The position numbers were made by a program, and so were the translations under genes. Below, piece after piece: positions 12,755 to 25,046 of a stretch of 64,000 nt of DNA (the first letter of the stretch is position 1; each line of letters starts with the position of its first letter). The notes under the pieces are model-generated. The model was not told the origin of the DNA and made no database searches. It worked only from the letters and a program-made list of their open reading frames with translations. Source of the DNA: Acephala macrosclerotiorum (lineage: Eukaryota; Ascomycota; Leotiomycetes; Helotiales; Mollisiaceae); contig MU119239.1 of NCBI GenBank assembly GCA_014904845.1, forward strand, positions 186,001 through 250,000, written 5' to 3'.

Positions 12755-14328
12755 GTTCGAGGCACAGCGTATGCCGAGAGCACGTAGCAGCTAGGATACT
12801 AGATTGAGCTGGCTGAGCCTGCAAATAGCTGGAGAGTGGGAGAGTTGACAGAAGTTGAGAAGGTCACTGCGGGGTAAAATACCCCGCATCGCTGGAGGGA
12901 GCTGTCTGCCACGTGACAGTTGAGCAGGGTCACTGACTAAACACAACCCGCAGAATTTGGAGTTCTTTTTCAAGCAGATAGTTTATCAATTAGCAATATT
13001 AGAAGAATAAAATAGTCCTCAGAGAACCCGAGATGTGGGGAATGTCAAGGGCCCTGAACAAGTCAACGAAAGTTGCGGCATCCTACAAAGTAAAGAAAGT
13101 TACACCAGCTTGCTGGACATTGTTTGCTTCCATGCTCCTGGCGCTTCCGGGACCTCTAAAGACTCGATACCCATTTTCGATAGCCCGGACTGCCACGAAA
13201 TGAGAGTGAGAGAAAACTTCTTGTTCAAGTTGTCTGCGAGACCTGTTTTTCAAAACATCCCTACGTATTAATATTATCAATATAAAAGTTGCTAAATAGA
13301 GGAGTAAATAGGTAACGAAAGTAGTAAACAATTACAATTCGCATGCCCGCACATCCAGTATCCATCAAATAAACTCATGTCGTGCCACACTTTCGCATCT
13401 TATCGAGATCTTTCTAGCCGCATACCCCACGATTACACGAAAACGTGGGGGATCTTCGTACACACTACGGGCAATATTTTCCCTTTCTAGCAAACAAACC
13501 ATGTTGTGACGAGCCAGGATCTAAACCCCCTGGGATCACCACATGATTCGTTCTCAGCACTTGCCGGGAAACCTCCTGCAGCATGCATCCATTCCAAAAA
13601 TAGGCCTGGTTCACGAGCTCTCGGAATTTTAGTAAAAGCTTTAGGAGATGAAGGGAGTTTGCAAAGCTAAGTAAAGTTTGAGCGCCCGTAGATGCGAAAT
13701 GATAAAAAGGGTGCAATGTGGTCTAGACTCGGCACGCTGCAACAGCCAACTGCCTTGAAACCGCGAGGAGCCGTTCGCGTGCTGCCGTGTCTAAAAAATA
13801 GTGAGAGCAGTCCAATTACATGCTAACTCGTAAACGCCTCCCGAAAGTTAATGACCATTGAGAAGGTTAGGTTTGATTCCGGGCTTGATCCACCGGAGCA
13901 GCCGATTGTAGGGCCCCACAACGATTGTCACCAGATGCCGTTGCGACTGCTTGAATTTCGTGAGCTCAAAAGAAAGTAGTTCTCCATCTCTCTTCGTCTA
14001 GAATAACCAATCCCCCAATTCATGATCTCAACAAGGTCATTGTCGGTGTCGAATTCGCGATCTGATCTCGGTTCTGTGCGCAAAGCATCTTCAAGGGTCT
14101 TGCACATCACTCCACATTCACTGGCCCACGGCATCTCAGCTCTAGCTGCAAGCAGGCCCGCACACCATGCAATCGGATCAATTCTGACCAGGTACTGAAC
14201 TCTCGAGTGTGGACGTTATGTACTCGAGATTCCTAGCCTCTCAGAATCAGGTTCCCTGTGCGATATCCAGCTCAAATTTAAATACCAGAATCCCTATCCA
14301 TGCGCTGCTGACTCCCAATACCGACATC
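12755..14328. other. Intergenic, divergent, about 1.6 kb
   Basis: This region separates the minus-strand HET-2 gene from the plus-strand LaeA-like gene. An AT-rich TTTAAATA element at 14277-14284, about 45 bp upstream of the chosen methyltransferase start, is a possible TATA-type element. Short ORFs here begin with non-ATG codons and show no domain; I see no gene. Confidence 0.5.
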
Positions 14329-15673
14329 ATGAACCCACATCCGCCTTCACCACACGACTCTGCGATTTCTGTGAGCTCGGTACCTGTCTCGAAAGGAGAA
14401 CCAAAACGAGAGGAACGATCTCCGCCACCTCATGCAGAAGCACAATCGCAAGCAGGTCCTGCACCGACATCGAAACGAAATTCCGTCCCCCCTAAGTCCT
14501 CTTCTCCACGCGCCTCCGCCGTTCCTCCTCCCTCCGACTTCTCCTCCGAAACAGAAGCCTCCGCTGCACTCGAACAAGCACAAGATGGAATAGAGATCGA
14601 CGACGCTGGTCCCGCCTCCCCATACCCTCCCACCGACGACGGCTACGAAACTGATTCCTTAGCATCAGCATCCACCTCCCTGGCATCTTCCGTCCGAAAC
14701 TACGCATTCGAAAATGGAAGAAGATACCACAAATTCCGCGAAGGCTCCTACAACTTCCCCAACGACGACAGCGAACAAGACCGCGAAGACATGAAGCACG
14801 CCATGATGGTGAACCTGCTTGGCGGAAAACTCCACTTCGCTCCCATCGACGAAGGACCTAAAGGCATGAATGGGAAACAGGTCTTAGACATGGGTACCGG
14901 AACTGGTATCTGGGCTATCGAAATGGGCGATTTATACCCCGGAGCGAATATTCTGGGTGTTGATTTAAGTCCGATACAACCGGAGTGGGTACCGCCGAAT
15001 GTGAAGTTTATGGTGGATGATGTGGAGAGTCCGTGGTTGAAGCCGTTGGATTATTTTGATTATGTGCATGCGAGACATACGGTTATGGCGATTAGGAATT
15101 GGCCGTTGTTGATGAGTAGGGTTCTTGAGTGCGTATTCCTTCCTCTCTTAACATCTGAATCTGGAATGGAAGTTTAGGATGAATGCTAATGGTGGGAATA
15201 GTCATCTAAAACCAGGCGGTTGGTTCGAACTCCAAGAAATACACCACTACCCTCAATGCCATGATGGCTCCATGCCTCCCTCATACGCTATCGCCCAATA
15301 CTGGGGCCTCATAATCGAAGCTCTCGGCAACCTAGGCGTGAATTTCAACGCGACCCTCTTACTCGAAGACATGATGCGCTCCGCTGGGTTCGTCAACGTC
15401 TCTACACGAATATTCCATGTTCCGATAGGGCTGTGGCCGAAGAATAAAGTGTTGAAGATGGTGGGGTTGTATTGGAGGACTATTTTGATTGATGGGTTGG
15501 AGCCGATTGCGTTGGGACCGTTGACGAGGGGGTTGAAATGGACGAAGGAGCAGGTTGACGTTTGGCTTGTTGAGGTTAGGAAGGCGTATATGGAAGGAGG
15601 GGTGCATAGTCATATGCCTTGTTATGTTATTTGTGGGCAGAAGCCTGAGGTGGGGAGGGCACCGGAAACTTGA
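14329..15673 (+). CDS. LaeA-like SAM-dependent methyltransferase
   Basis: Exons 14329-15128 and 15178-15673, joined by a 49-nt GTGCGT...TTTAG intron, give 431 residues. About 150 residues of Pro/Ser-rich, probably disordered sequence precede the methyltransferase fold. Motif I is VLDMGTGTGIWAIEMGD, followed by GVDLSPIQPEWVPPNVKF and a W-FD-V-H-R block, and the intron junction restores HLKPGGWFELQEI. This pattern is that of the LaeA-like class (Methyltransf_23), fungal proteins of which some regulate secondary metabolism, though most paralogues have no known substrate. A second in-frame ATG at 14218 would add 37 residues; 14329 is preferred because it has A at -3 and a TATA-like element just upstream. 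Confidence 0.85.
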
Positions 15674-18029
15674 TCTGGAGGCATTTTTGATGAGAATTAT
15701 GGTTGAGCCTCCAATATGAAGCTGGGTATACGGTTGAAGTTGGAGTTCTGAAGCAGATGGGTGACACAAGTCCGGATTCAAAGTCGAGCGAGCATGGCGT
15801 ATTGAATTGGATGTTGATCTTCACGAACATATTGTCGGTGGATGACTCGGGCATCTAGCAAGCGGGCATAATGATTTACGGTCTCTAGCAGAATTTGGAT
15901 ACCACAGTGGAAATATAAATTATTTGAGAAGCACGCGAATTGACGCTTCTAGGTCTACGTCTTTTCTTGCACCTCTTGGGATTTTCAGAGTATTCAAATA
16001 TTCCTCCCTTCTGATGTTCTGAAGAGTTTGTTAGTTTTTACACCTCTAATGTTTCTTCCCTTCTTAAACTTTCACGCATTTTGTTACTTATCGCTCTACC
16101 GAACGTTCCTCTTTCTTGACTTGCAGTACCTTCGTCTAATGCTCCAAATTATCTCCTGACAATGGCCACCGCATTCCGCTTGCCAATGTCGTTTAGTCTC
16201 TTATACAATTCAAATCATATGTTGCACATCACCATCGGACATCTCCGGACCAAATGCTTCCAATCGACGATGAGGAAGTCTATCATATCATATCTCTGGC
16301 CCTATGTATGAAGGGTCTGCTTTGCTTTTTCTGGCGACATCTTCGGCTACCACGTTTCTTTCCTTTTGCACCAGTCAATCAAGCCTCAAACGCCACACTC
16401 CCCTCCCGCTCTCAGTCCAACCTCTGCTCGTGAAAGCTGTTCTCGGATTTTGATCCAATCGCTTGCAGTATTCTTGCCAGCCGGGGTAGCTTCTCCGGCA
16501 CGGCAGACCCCTGCGAATCTCGCTACCGAATCCATTTCATCTCGTCTCCTCGCTTTCGCCCTGTACAAAATGCAGCAGGGTTCGTCGAGTCGTACAGCAT
16601 ACGGATGGGTTTACCCGGTGTAGCATTACACGGCATGTCGCGCGGCTTCAGCCAGCGCAAACCAAAACAGGTTTCTCTAACCGGTCACACGCAAGAGACT
16701 CGTGCCTACCACGCTCGATGCTTCGCGCATTTGCATTCTATCCCCGTCAATCTCGACCGGATTCCCGCATCGGCCACTCGATGGTGTGCTGTGGCCTGAA
16801 GCCCAGCTTTCGGCTCGGTTGGAGCTTTTGCCATGTGCTTGATCTGTGAAGAAAGCTCACCGTCCTTTATTGATGGGCTGCATATGTCACTTGGACGCTC
16901 AGAGCTCACAGTTCAAGTCCAATGCTCAAATTTAGCTAGTGTTTAAGCATCAAAGTAAAGAACCCACCGCAAAATCTTACCCCGCTTCACTTCGGAATAT
17001 AAATTGCGGGAAGTCGACGGCTTTCATGGCAACACCGTTACTGGCGAATTTGTGACTGCCGTGCATAAAGCTAACGGCGTCGAGAACACATGCCTCAGAC
17101 GACTTTAACATGCTCCGCTGCAGCCTCCACATGTCTCGCTCATGTTGAACCTCCACACTTCGCCCGAGAATCGAAGAGAAGGAGCAGCTTCTTATCTTTC
17201 AATCACTGATAGAAGATAAGAGCTCCTAGAGGTCATCAACCATGGCGACATTCGCGTGGGATTTGCAGGGTTTGAGATTCCGTGCGTACAGACCCCATCC
17301 CACGCGGAACACTGCATGATGAGAGAAGTGCGAGGCCAAATGCGACGGCTTCTATCTTCACTTTCTTACAACTAGCGGCAGACACTGTTCAAATCTAATA
17401 GCGGGAGCACACAGCGCCAAATCGCATCACGAACTGCAGTTCAAAACTTTGAGGAGAAGAACGCCACGTCAAATAACGCGATACACGGACATAAACCCTC
17501 TTTTGGAAATAGTATCATTCGATACCATGACCTTAGCGGGCTGGGACCACCCACAGCGTACGCCGAGCCTGGCTTTGCTGGGATTGGAAGCTCTTCCGGA
17601 AGGGAGACCACTGCGGCGGTATTGTGCACTGCTTGGAACGGAGCCTGAGCTCCCAGCAGCAAATTCCGGGTGGAGCTGAAGCTTCTTTCCTTAGTTTCTG
17701 TTTCTTTGCGTCTTTCTCCTGTTATCTCCCGTTTCCCGTTTGCGTCTGTACCGAATAGTTGGTTGATTGATTGATTTTTGTCGTGATATCACGTTCGCGC
17801 TGGGTGAATATCGCTGTCAAGGGTTTGCAACGGTGATCCCTACCCACAGGGTTCGCGTCCCCTTTCGCGACTGTGTCGGGTCCCGAGAACGTGGGATTGG
17901 AAATTCCTTTCAATTTGAAATGCAATAAAAACTTTTTTCGTTACATCTCAACGTCGCTGTTTGTACTGTTGGGAGAGATCATCGACGGGAAATGAGCTAG
18001 TAACCGAGGGATAAATTTTGTACGACAAC
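15674..18029. other. Long intergenic region, about 2.4 kb
   Basis: No ORF here has a recognisable domain or a coherent exon structure in either strand. Normal base composition and absence of repeats argue against a decayed transposon. It may hold the regulatory region of the downstream O-methyltransferase. Confidence 0.45.
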
Positions 18030-19627
18030 ATGAGAGCCATGAAGTTACGCATCACAGGGAAGAGATTCTCGTTGGGAAGCTGGGGTGTTCCGTTTGCTCG
18101 GAATGGAAGTCCTGCTCTCTCACAGAGATCGAATCGGGCGTTCTCTTCCAGTACAGCAACAGCCCAGGAGACGAAACAATCAACATCTCAACTAATCGAG
18201 CTCGCCGGAATTATCACGAGAGAAACAGAGAAGTTGGACAAATATCTGAAAGCGAGTGGCAGTCCCCAGCCATCTTTCGATGTCGATGGACCGGCCAACT
18301 TCCCGAAGCTGGATGAGGAGATGAAGAAGGCGAGAGAGGAGGTTGTGAGAGCTACGAAAGAGTTGGGTGATTTAGTTGCAGGACCTACGGAGAGTATTAG
18401 GTGGATGGCTTGGGATGTGAGCCCCTCCCCTCGATCTCTTTTGGTTCTAACCCTGACAAAGTCCAGCATAACAACTCCCTCTCACTCCACGCCATCTATC
18501 ACTACAAAATCGGTAAGTTCCTCTTCCCAGATGAATGACATTAGCTAATATAAGGAAGCTCAATCATTCCCCATTCACGAAACGGCAACATTCACTCAAA
18601 TCGCTGAGAGAACAGGTCTTGACGAGGTCAATGTAAGAAGATTCATGAGACATGCGATGACGAATCGGATTTTCAAGGAGGTGGAACCTGGTGTTGTGGC
18701 TCATACTGCTGCAAGTAGGGTGCTGGCTGAGGACAAGGCGATGCAAGATTGGGTGGGCTTTTGCGTTGAGGATATTTGGCCCGTGAGTCTTCCCCTTCCC
18801 TCCAGGTCCTGAATTAAAAAACTAACCTCCCACAGGCTGCCTCCCGTGTCGTCGACGCCATAAACCTCAACCCCTCCGCCAGCGAACCCACCCAAGCCGG
18901 CTTCCAACTGTCCAACAACACCCTCGACATCGAACCCATGTTCGTAACCTTCGGCAAATCTCCCCTCCGCGCAAAACGCATGGGCGGAGCAATGACCTCC
19001 CTCACCGGCGGCGAAGGCTACGAAGTCTCGTATCTGATCAATAACTACGACTGGGCCTCCATCGACGCCAAATCCGGGACCGTGGTTGATATCGGCGGTT
19101 CGCATGGTTTTGTATGTGTTGAGCTTGCGGAGAAGTATAAGAATATGAAGTTCGTGGTTCAGGATTTACCCAAGACAGTTCAATCGGCGCCGAAACTAGA
19201 GGGAGATATAGGAGAGAGGATTCAATTCCAAGCGCATGATTTCCATACGCAACAGCCGGTAAAGGGAGCAGATGTCTATCTCTACCGCTGGATCTTACAT
19301 AACCAGTCTGATAGATACGCGATTAATATGTTGAAGCAGTTGATTCCGGCGTTGAAGAAAGGAGCCAGGGTGGTAATTAATGATCATTGTCTACCAGAAC
19401 CGAATACCGAGAGTCTATGGGATGAGAAGATTATTAGGAGTATGGATTTGGTAATGTTAACGTTGCTTAATGCGAGGGAGAGGAGTGAGGGGGAGTTTAG
19501 AGAGTTGTTTGAGAGGGCTGGTGGGGGGTTTAGGTTTTTGGGAGCGAGGAGGCCGGAAGGCTGTAGGATGAGTATTATTGAGGCGGTTTGGGAGGGGGAG
19601 GACTTTGGTGGTGAGGTTGTGAAGTAA
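18030..19627 (+). CDS. O-methyltransferase, family 2 type
   Basis: Four exons (18030-18416, 18467-18512, 18559-18782, 18836-19627) give 482 residues. The second exon is only 46 nt. The central part has the winged-helix dimerisation region (FTQIAERTGLDEVNVRRFMRH), and the C-terminal part has the SAM site VVDIGGSHGFVCVELAEKY, a VVQDLP acidic loop, the YLYRWILHNQSD block and a VVINDHCLPE strand, as in PF00891 enzymes of fungal polyketide and sterigmatocystin-like pathways. The likely reaction is methyl transfer from SAM to a phenolic hydroxyl; the substrate is unknown. The first 45 residues are basic, Ser-rich and free of acids, like a mitochondrial presequence, which is unusual for this family. 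No polyketide synthase or other biosynthetic gene is nearby. Confidence 0.85.
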
Positions 19628-20309
19628 CGAGATTTCTCTGTCGTGATACCTAGGCACTTTAGCTGTAATGTTAATTATTGATGAGTCCGATACACCAGCG
19701 GCATTTTCATTGACATGTCAGGTGATTATAACACCACGTGATGGCTCTCCATTCTCCCCTCCCCGTCTGCTCATCATCACTGACCTTATTCAACTGTCAG
19801 CCTTTAGGGGAAATCATCTGTATTGCTGAATTAAGGTGTATTTATGTCAATAAAGGTCTCAAGCACGTGTCATGCTTTGCCTAATTGGAGATAGCGTGTT
19901 TATGAGCATCACGCCGCCTCATGTAGAGCCGACTGCACTTGCTTCTTTTTTCTGCATGTTCAACCAATTGAATCTCCACACAGGACATCCCTAGTGATTG
20001 CACGACATGGAAAACGAGGCTGCGAGGAACTGCGGCTGCTGCTGCGCCTCGCACTCGAACTTTCCTCATGAACAACACATTTTTCGTCAACCTTCGGGGC
20101 AGCACCAGCTCATCAGTAATTTAGGCATCGCAACACTTGACACCATTCCTTAAACTCTCAAGGATAGCACTCACTTGCGGATAAGTTTATGGATCAGGCT
20201 ATGGCCGAAGCTACGAATGACCTAGATTTGCACTCAATCGTCACAGCCTGACCGAACCGAGCGAATTACAACCACATGCGAAGCACCTCTCTCCTGAGCC
20301 CTCAATATC
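19628..20309. other. Intergenic, about 680 bp
   Basis: This is the upstream region of the NACHT gene. No ORF, repeat or structured RNA was recognised. Confidence 0.5.
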
Positions 20310-23300
20310 ATGGATCCATTGACAGCTCTGTCCGTTGCTGGCACCATCATCCAGTTCGTTGACTTTGGAAGCAAGTTGTTGACACACAGCGTCGAGCTTT
20401 ATAGATCGTCCCGCGGCTCTCTAAAAGTCCACGACGAACTCGAACTTGTTACCGGAGACTTGAGGTCTGTTGTGATCAAATTAAAGGGCGCTTCTGAACC
20501 GCCTCCGGAGACAGATAGGCCGTTGACTGAAGACGAGCGACAATCGGAAGATTTTCGAAAGATTTGTGATGAGGCTACGCGCATTGCCGAAGAGCTGTTG
20601 AACAAATTGAGCAGTATAAGAGTCAAGGATGGAGAATGCAGGCGTGGTAAGCACCGAAAGGGGGAACACAAGGATGATGAGCCGCCGGAAGGGAAGCCAC
20701 AAGATGGGAAAATCGTGGTGAAATTGAATTGGCACTGGGATAGGTCTGAGAGAAAGTGGCAGTGGAATGGAAGGAGTTGTATCTGGGAGAGCCTCAAAAC
20801 TGCAGTCAAGGCTGCATGGTCGGCGGATGAGATTGCAACCTTGAAGCAACGGCTAGAAGTCTTGAAAGGGTCTTTGCATTCGCGAGCAATCCTTCTGTTA
20901 GGGTAAGCCGCACCTCAGACATCCTGCTCACTTATCCTTTACTGATCTCAAGAAAGACAGAAGATTGATGCCGAATCAGTCCGATTATCATCTCGTTTCG
21001 ATAATCTTGACACGCAAAGCCAACAAATACTTTTCGCTTTGCTTCAAAGCAAAGATAACAGGCCCCAAGACACCGTGGATTCAATCGCCAAGATGCTCTG
21101 TCGACTAGAAGCCGTCAATCAAAGCGAGCATCACAAAACTCGTGTTGCGATTATGAACATGGTACTTGCCAATTCAAATGACCAGAAAATCAGGAATAGT
21201 GCATTTATCAACCCGCCTACTTTGGACGATATCACAGCTCAGATTGAAATGCTGAATGTGGAAGATGAAGAGGAACAGCGTTTCCGTCGTAGTATCCAGA
21301 AAACGATTCTGGAAGCCTTGAGATACGCTAACATGACGGAACGGTATGAAGACCTGGTAGAAGCTCATCCGCAAACATTTGGCTGGGTGTTTTGCGATCC
21401 CAACAAGGAGCAACTGCCTTGGTACGATTTTGGACAATGGCTGCGAAAAGAAGAAGGCATCTATTGGATCAACGGAAAACCGGGTTCTGGGAAATCAACT
21501 TTGATGAAGCATATCTTTGAAGAGCCAAGAACCAGACAGTTTCTTCAGGAATGGAGCAGCAAAGGCCAAACAATAGGCGATTGCGCCCCCGTACCTTACT
21601 GTATCGCAAGCTTCTTCTTTTGGAACAGTGGGACTAGTATGCAGCAGAGCTCTCAAGGGCTTCTCCGCTCCTTACTTTTCCAAGTGCTCGGCAAACACCC
21701 AGAGCTGATCCCTGTTGCGTTCCCTACTCGGTGGGCGGCCCTTTATACAGGAAATTCGGACCTCGGACAACAGATTCAGGGCGAGTCATTCTCCCTTCGA
21801 CAACTTCACGATGCATTCGAGAAAATTGTCGAACAAAAACAGATCCCACTCAGGATTTGCTTTCTCATCGATGGCCTGGACGAGTTTAGTGGGGACACTG
21901 AGCAGCTTTGTATGCTTTTCAAACGATCAGCAGGACGTTCGGATACTGTAAAGTTTTGCTTGTCTAGTCGTCCATGGGCGGAGTTCCAGCGAACTTTGAG
22001 CGGATGTGCAAGTCTCAGACTACAGGACCTTACATCGAATGATATTAAGAAGTTTGTCGCCGACAAATTCCAAGAAAGCCCAGCATTCATGAGAGTTGCC
22101 GCGCGCCATAAGGAGCTTGCTTCTACCCTGATGGCTGGTATTCAGGAAAGGGCGGAAGGAGTGTTTCTCTGGGTGGAGGTAGTTGTAAGACTACTCTTGA
22201 GAGGTGCTGCACAGGAGGACACGATCCCAGAGTTATGGACACTGCTAGAGTCCCTCCCTCGAGAACTCTATCCTCTCTTTGATAGAATTCTGTCTGAGAT
22301 TGACTCCCGACACCGTGATTGGGCCGCGAGAGCGTTCCAGGTTATGAGGTTATCTGGAAGATTACTTTCAGACCCTTTTGCGAAACTTTCGACCTCGCCA
22401 TCGCAAAGGAAGTTTGGCCATGGAAGCGACCTCGAGGATGTGGGAGTGAGTCCCCCGACAATGATTGAGATGTTGCTTGCTGTTGACTGGGAGGATCTGC
22501 GGGGTCTTCAGAAAACGCCAGCAATTTCCTCATCGACGATGGCAAGTGATCTGAAATCACGCATTGAGCAGACCGAGATTCGCCTGACAGCTCGCTGTGC
22601 TGGTCTCCTCGAAGTATCAATTGCGCAAAGCACCGATGATCCCACGGAATCCCATAATTCTTCCATGAGGCATATTCGTTGGATGCACCGGACTGCGCGG
22701 GACTTCATTCACAAAGACACAAAATGGACGAAAATTCTCGATGCCTTGGATCTTGAGATGCCTTCAGGTTATCTCACGCTTATGAGAGCTAGCATAGTCT
22801 CTGTTTCCAGTCTTGTCGGCCAGCAATCCGGGCCAAATGCATCAACGGTGGTGAGCCTAGGGAAGTTGTTTGAGATTGCAACGAATGCTTTGATATTCGC
22901 ATATCAGGCCCAGGGAGATCAAGCCACTCGCCGAGAAAGGAGCGAACTTCTCACACTACTCATGAACGCTGGAATATGGGAAACCCATGAAACTCAGGAC
23001 ATCTTCTGGCGCACTCGCAAGGGAGTGCGGGTCCCCTTGCCACCTGGGGAAATGCTATTCTTGCAACGAGCAACACTATATTGTCTGTTCGAATTCGTGG
23101 AAGACGCCTTAGAAAGCAAGAGCGAAGTGATACAAAGGAAAGCAGCTGATGCGTTACTTGATCGCCTCTGTTCTTTTAGTCAGACCATTACGGGCTTGTT
23201 TCCGTTTGTCACGGTGGAGATGATAACGTCTCTGATTAAACTTGGCAACTTCCCCAAAAGATGTATTGTGGAGGAACCGGAATCATTAGCAGCTCCACGT

Positions 23301-23948
23301 CATCATCGTGTTTGGCCGTCTGTTACGGGGAGCGAGGTGGCCAATACGACAACACAAAACTTGTTGATTGACTCTCGTGCGCCTTTAGGGTTTCTTGAGA
23401 GTCGAGTCGCTGCTATCGAGACTTTCCTCCATGCTGATGTCGATCCAACCAACACCTTGCTTCATGTACCAAGAAATACCGCATTCAGCAGAGTAGCTAT
23501 GAAGGAAACCCTGGAGACGAGACTAAGACTGATTCTAGACCCGGATCTTGGAGCAAATAATTACTTTGTCTCGAAACCAAAATTAGAGACAGACAGCATA
23601 AGCATTGTTGTTATCCTCGATGAGCTTGCGGATGTATTGGAAGAGCAAGACCGACCTGCGAGGAAGAGGAAACATGCCGAGGTCACAATGAGCGATGATG
23701 ATTCGGATGATTTGGATGGTTCCGACGACAACAGCGATTCAAATGATTCAAACGACAACTCTGATTCCGATGACGACGACGTGGAAGAGAATGGCAGAGA
23801 AGATGAGGATGAAGAGGATGAAGAGGATGAAGATGATGATGATGAAGAGAGTGAAGACGAAGATGACGAGGACGGCGAAGTTGGGACCACCTCACAAGAT
23901 GAAGGTTATGATAATGGGGGACACAATAAGAGAATTCGAATCAGCTAG
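20310..23948 (+). CDS. STAND protein: N-terminal fungal domain plus NACHT
   Basis: Exons 20310-20902 and 20957-23948, joined by a 54-nt intron, give 1194 residues. The N-terminus (MDPLTALSVAGTIIQFVDFG) matches the fungal N-terminal domain of STAND proteins (PF17111). NACHT follows, with Walker A GKPGSGKST near residue 371 and Walker B FLIDGLDEF near 505. The region behind NACHT (ARAFQVMRL...IRWMHRTARDFI) resembles the winged/helical part seen in fungal NACHT proteins. No ankyrin, TPR or WD repeats are present. Instead the protein ends in about 65 residues of almost unbroken Asp/Glu/Ser. Such proteins are NLR-like signalling NTPases, often linked to HET-type cell death. It lies among four HET genes, which supports a role in non-self recognition, although that is inference. 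Confidence 0.9.
23690..23890 (+). repeat. Low-complexity GAT/GAA tract in the NACHT gene
   Basis: Imperfect GAT, GAC and GAA/GAG triplet runs encode the acidic Asp/Ser/Glu tail of the NACHT protein. The tract is in frame throughout and is likely to vary in length between strains by replication slippage. Confidence 0.8.
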
Positions 23949-24743
23949 CAAGGACATGAAGGGATTGGTGTAATCCCCCAAGAGAGAGAATGACCCGCTG
24001 CGTAAGGTCGATGAGGTGATTCGTACGAATTAGCTGCAAAATGAGGCACATACACTTCCTATTGGCCGTGTACGCATTTTTTTGCACATCGCACTCAAAA
24101 CCAAGACACAAAACCCAGTACCAACACCACAGTCTAGAATCCAGTTTCACGTGACTCCATTGAGATCAATGTGTGATATCCAGCACGTGATACCACGTTT
24201 TCTTAGTCAGCTTAGTTCGAAGCTCTTCCATGACGAGACTTCTCATGCAGATTTAGAAGAATCAACTCTGTTTACACCCTTCAAAATCACAAATGCGAGT
24301 TTACGACGACATTAAATTTGATCAAGACAATGAATGAGTAGTGATAAGATATGAATTGATCTTTAGTCTATGACAATCATCGACCAGCAGAAACGCAAAC
24401 AATTTTGAGTTCCCATCCCAATATGCATCATGTGATCCTGAATCTCACCCCTGGATTCTGCGCAAGCAAAAATCGCTCACCAAAATCATCGCGACTTTTC
24501 CCAATCGCTCCCAAAACGCCTGCTGTCCCTGTAGCTGTCCTGTCCTGTCCTGTCCTGTCCTGTGCTGTATGTCCCAGTAAATCCCAAAACTCCCTCGCAA
24601 TGCTAATTCCAGTCGTTATCGTATCCAAAGTACAGGCCGAGAAGTGTGTGTATTATATGTGTGTAATGGTGTATTTGTGTGAGCGTGGAGGTGTGTGAGT
24701 GCGGCGGTGTGCGAGTGTGGAGGTGTTTTTCAGTCGCAGACAT
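23949..24743. other. Convergent intergenic region with simple repeats
   Basis: This holds the 3' flanks of the NACHT gene and of the small minus-strand gene. It contains five tandem copies of TGTCC at 24536-24560 and a G/T-rich stretch at about 24640-24725 that would be C/A-rich in the small gene's 3' UTR. No gene is seen. Confidence 0.6.
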
Positions 24744-25046
24744 CTATCGTCGACCGGCCTCATCAAACAAGCGATCGAAGTCCCTCATTTCTCTCCCTGT
24801 CCTGCGTGTCGAGCTTGTGACGCTCTCGCCTCTGAGGTGGAATGGCTCCTCTCTACGCTCGAAGTCGTACAATCGTTGTGCACGCAGAGAAGAGTAATCT
24901 CGCGCATTGATGGATCTTCCATATCTGCAGAACGAATTGTTAGATGATGCGAGGAGAGGAGGAGGTGAAGCGTACCCTTGACCGTTCATTGCTGTGGTTG
25001 AGCGGGTGTCGGCGGCGATGTAGTAGTTGGAGTAGACGCCAGACAT
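24744..25046 (-). CDS. Small hypothetical protein with optional intron
   Basis: ATG at 25046; exons 25046-24976 and 24924-24744 around a 51-nt GTACGC...TGCAG intron give 83 residues starting MSGVYSNYYIAADTR and ending RDFDRLFDEAGRR. The second half is strongly charged (RLYDFERREEPFHLRGE). The intron length is a multiple of three and contains no stop codon, so an unspliced message would encode 100 residues in the same frame. The same open frame also extends upstream to 25331, but ATG 25046 is preferred since the upstream part reads as untranslated leader. No domain is recognised, no signal peptide or membrane segment is seen, and function is unknown. Confidence 0.6.
   Translation of the reverse strand: MSGVYSNYYIAADTRSTTAMNGQGYASPPPLLASSNNSFCRYGRSINARDYSSLRAQRLYDFERREEPFHLRGESVTSSTRRTGREMRDFDRLFDEAGRR

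Noticed and set aside
13083..13331. 82-codon minus ORF with a hydrophobic start, like a small membrane protein
   Set aside because: Its apparent start is TTG, no ATG follows at the N-terminus, and no supporting exon or motif was found.
14218..14328. Upstream in-frame ATG for the LaeA-like gene
   Set aside because: The extra 37 residues show no family-like pattern and a TATA-like element lies between the two ATGs, although the longer form is not excluded.
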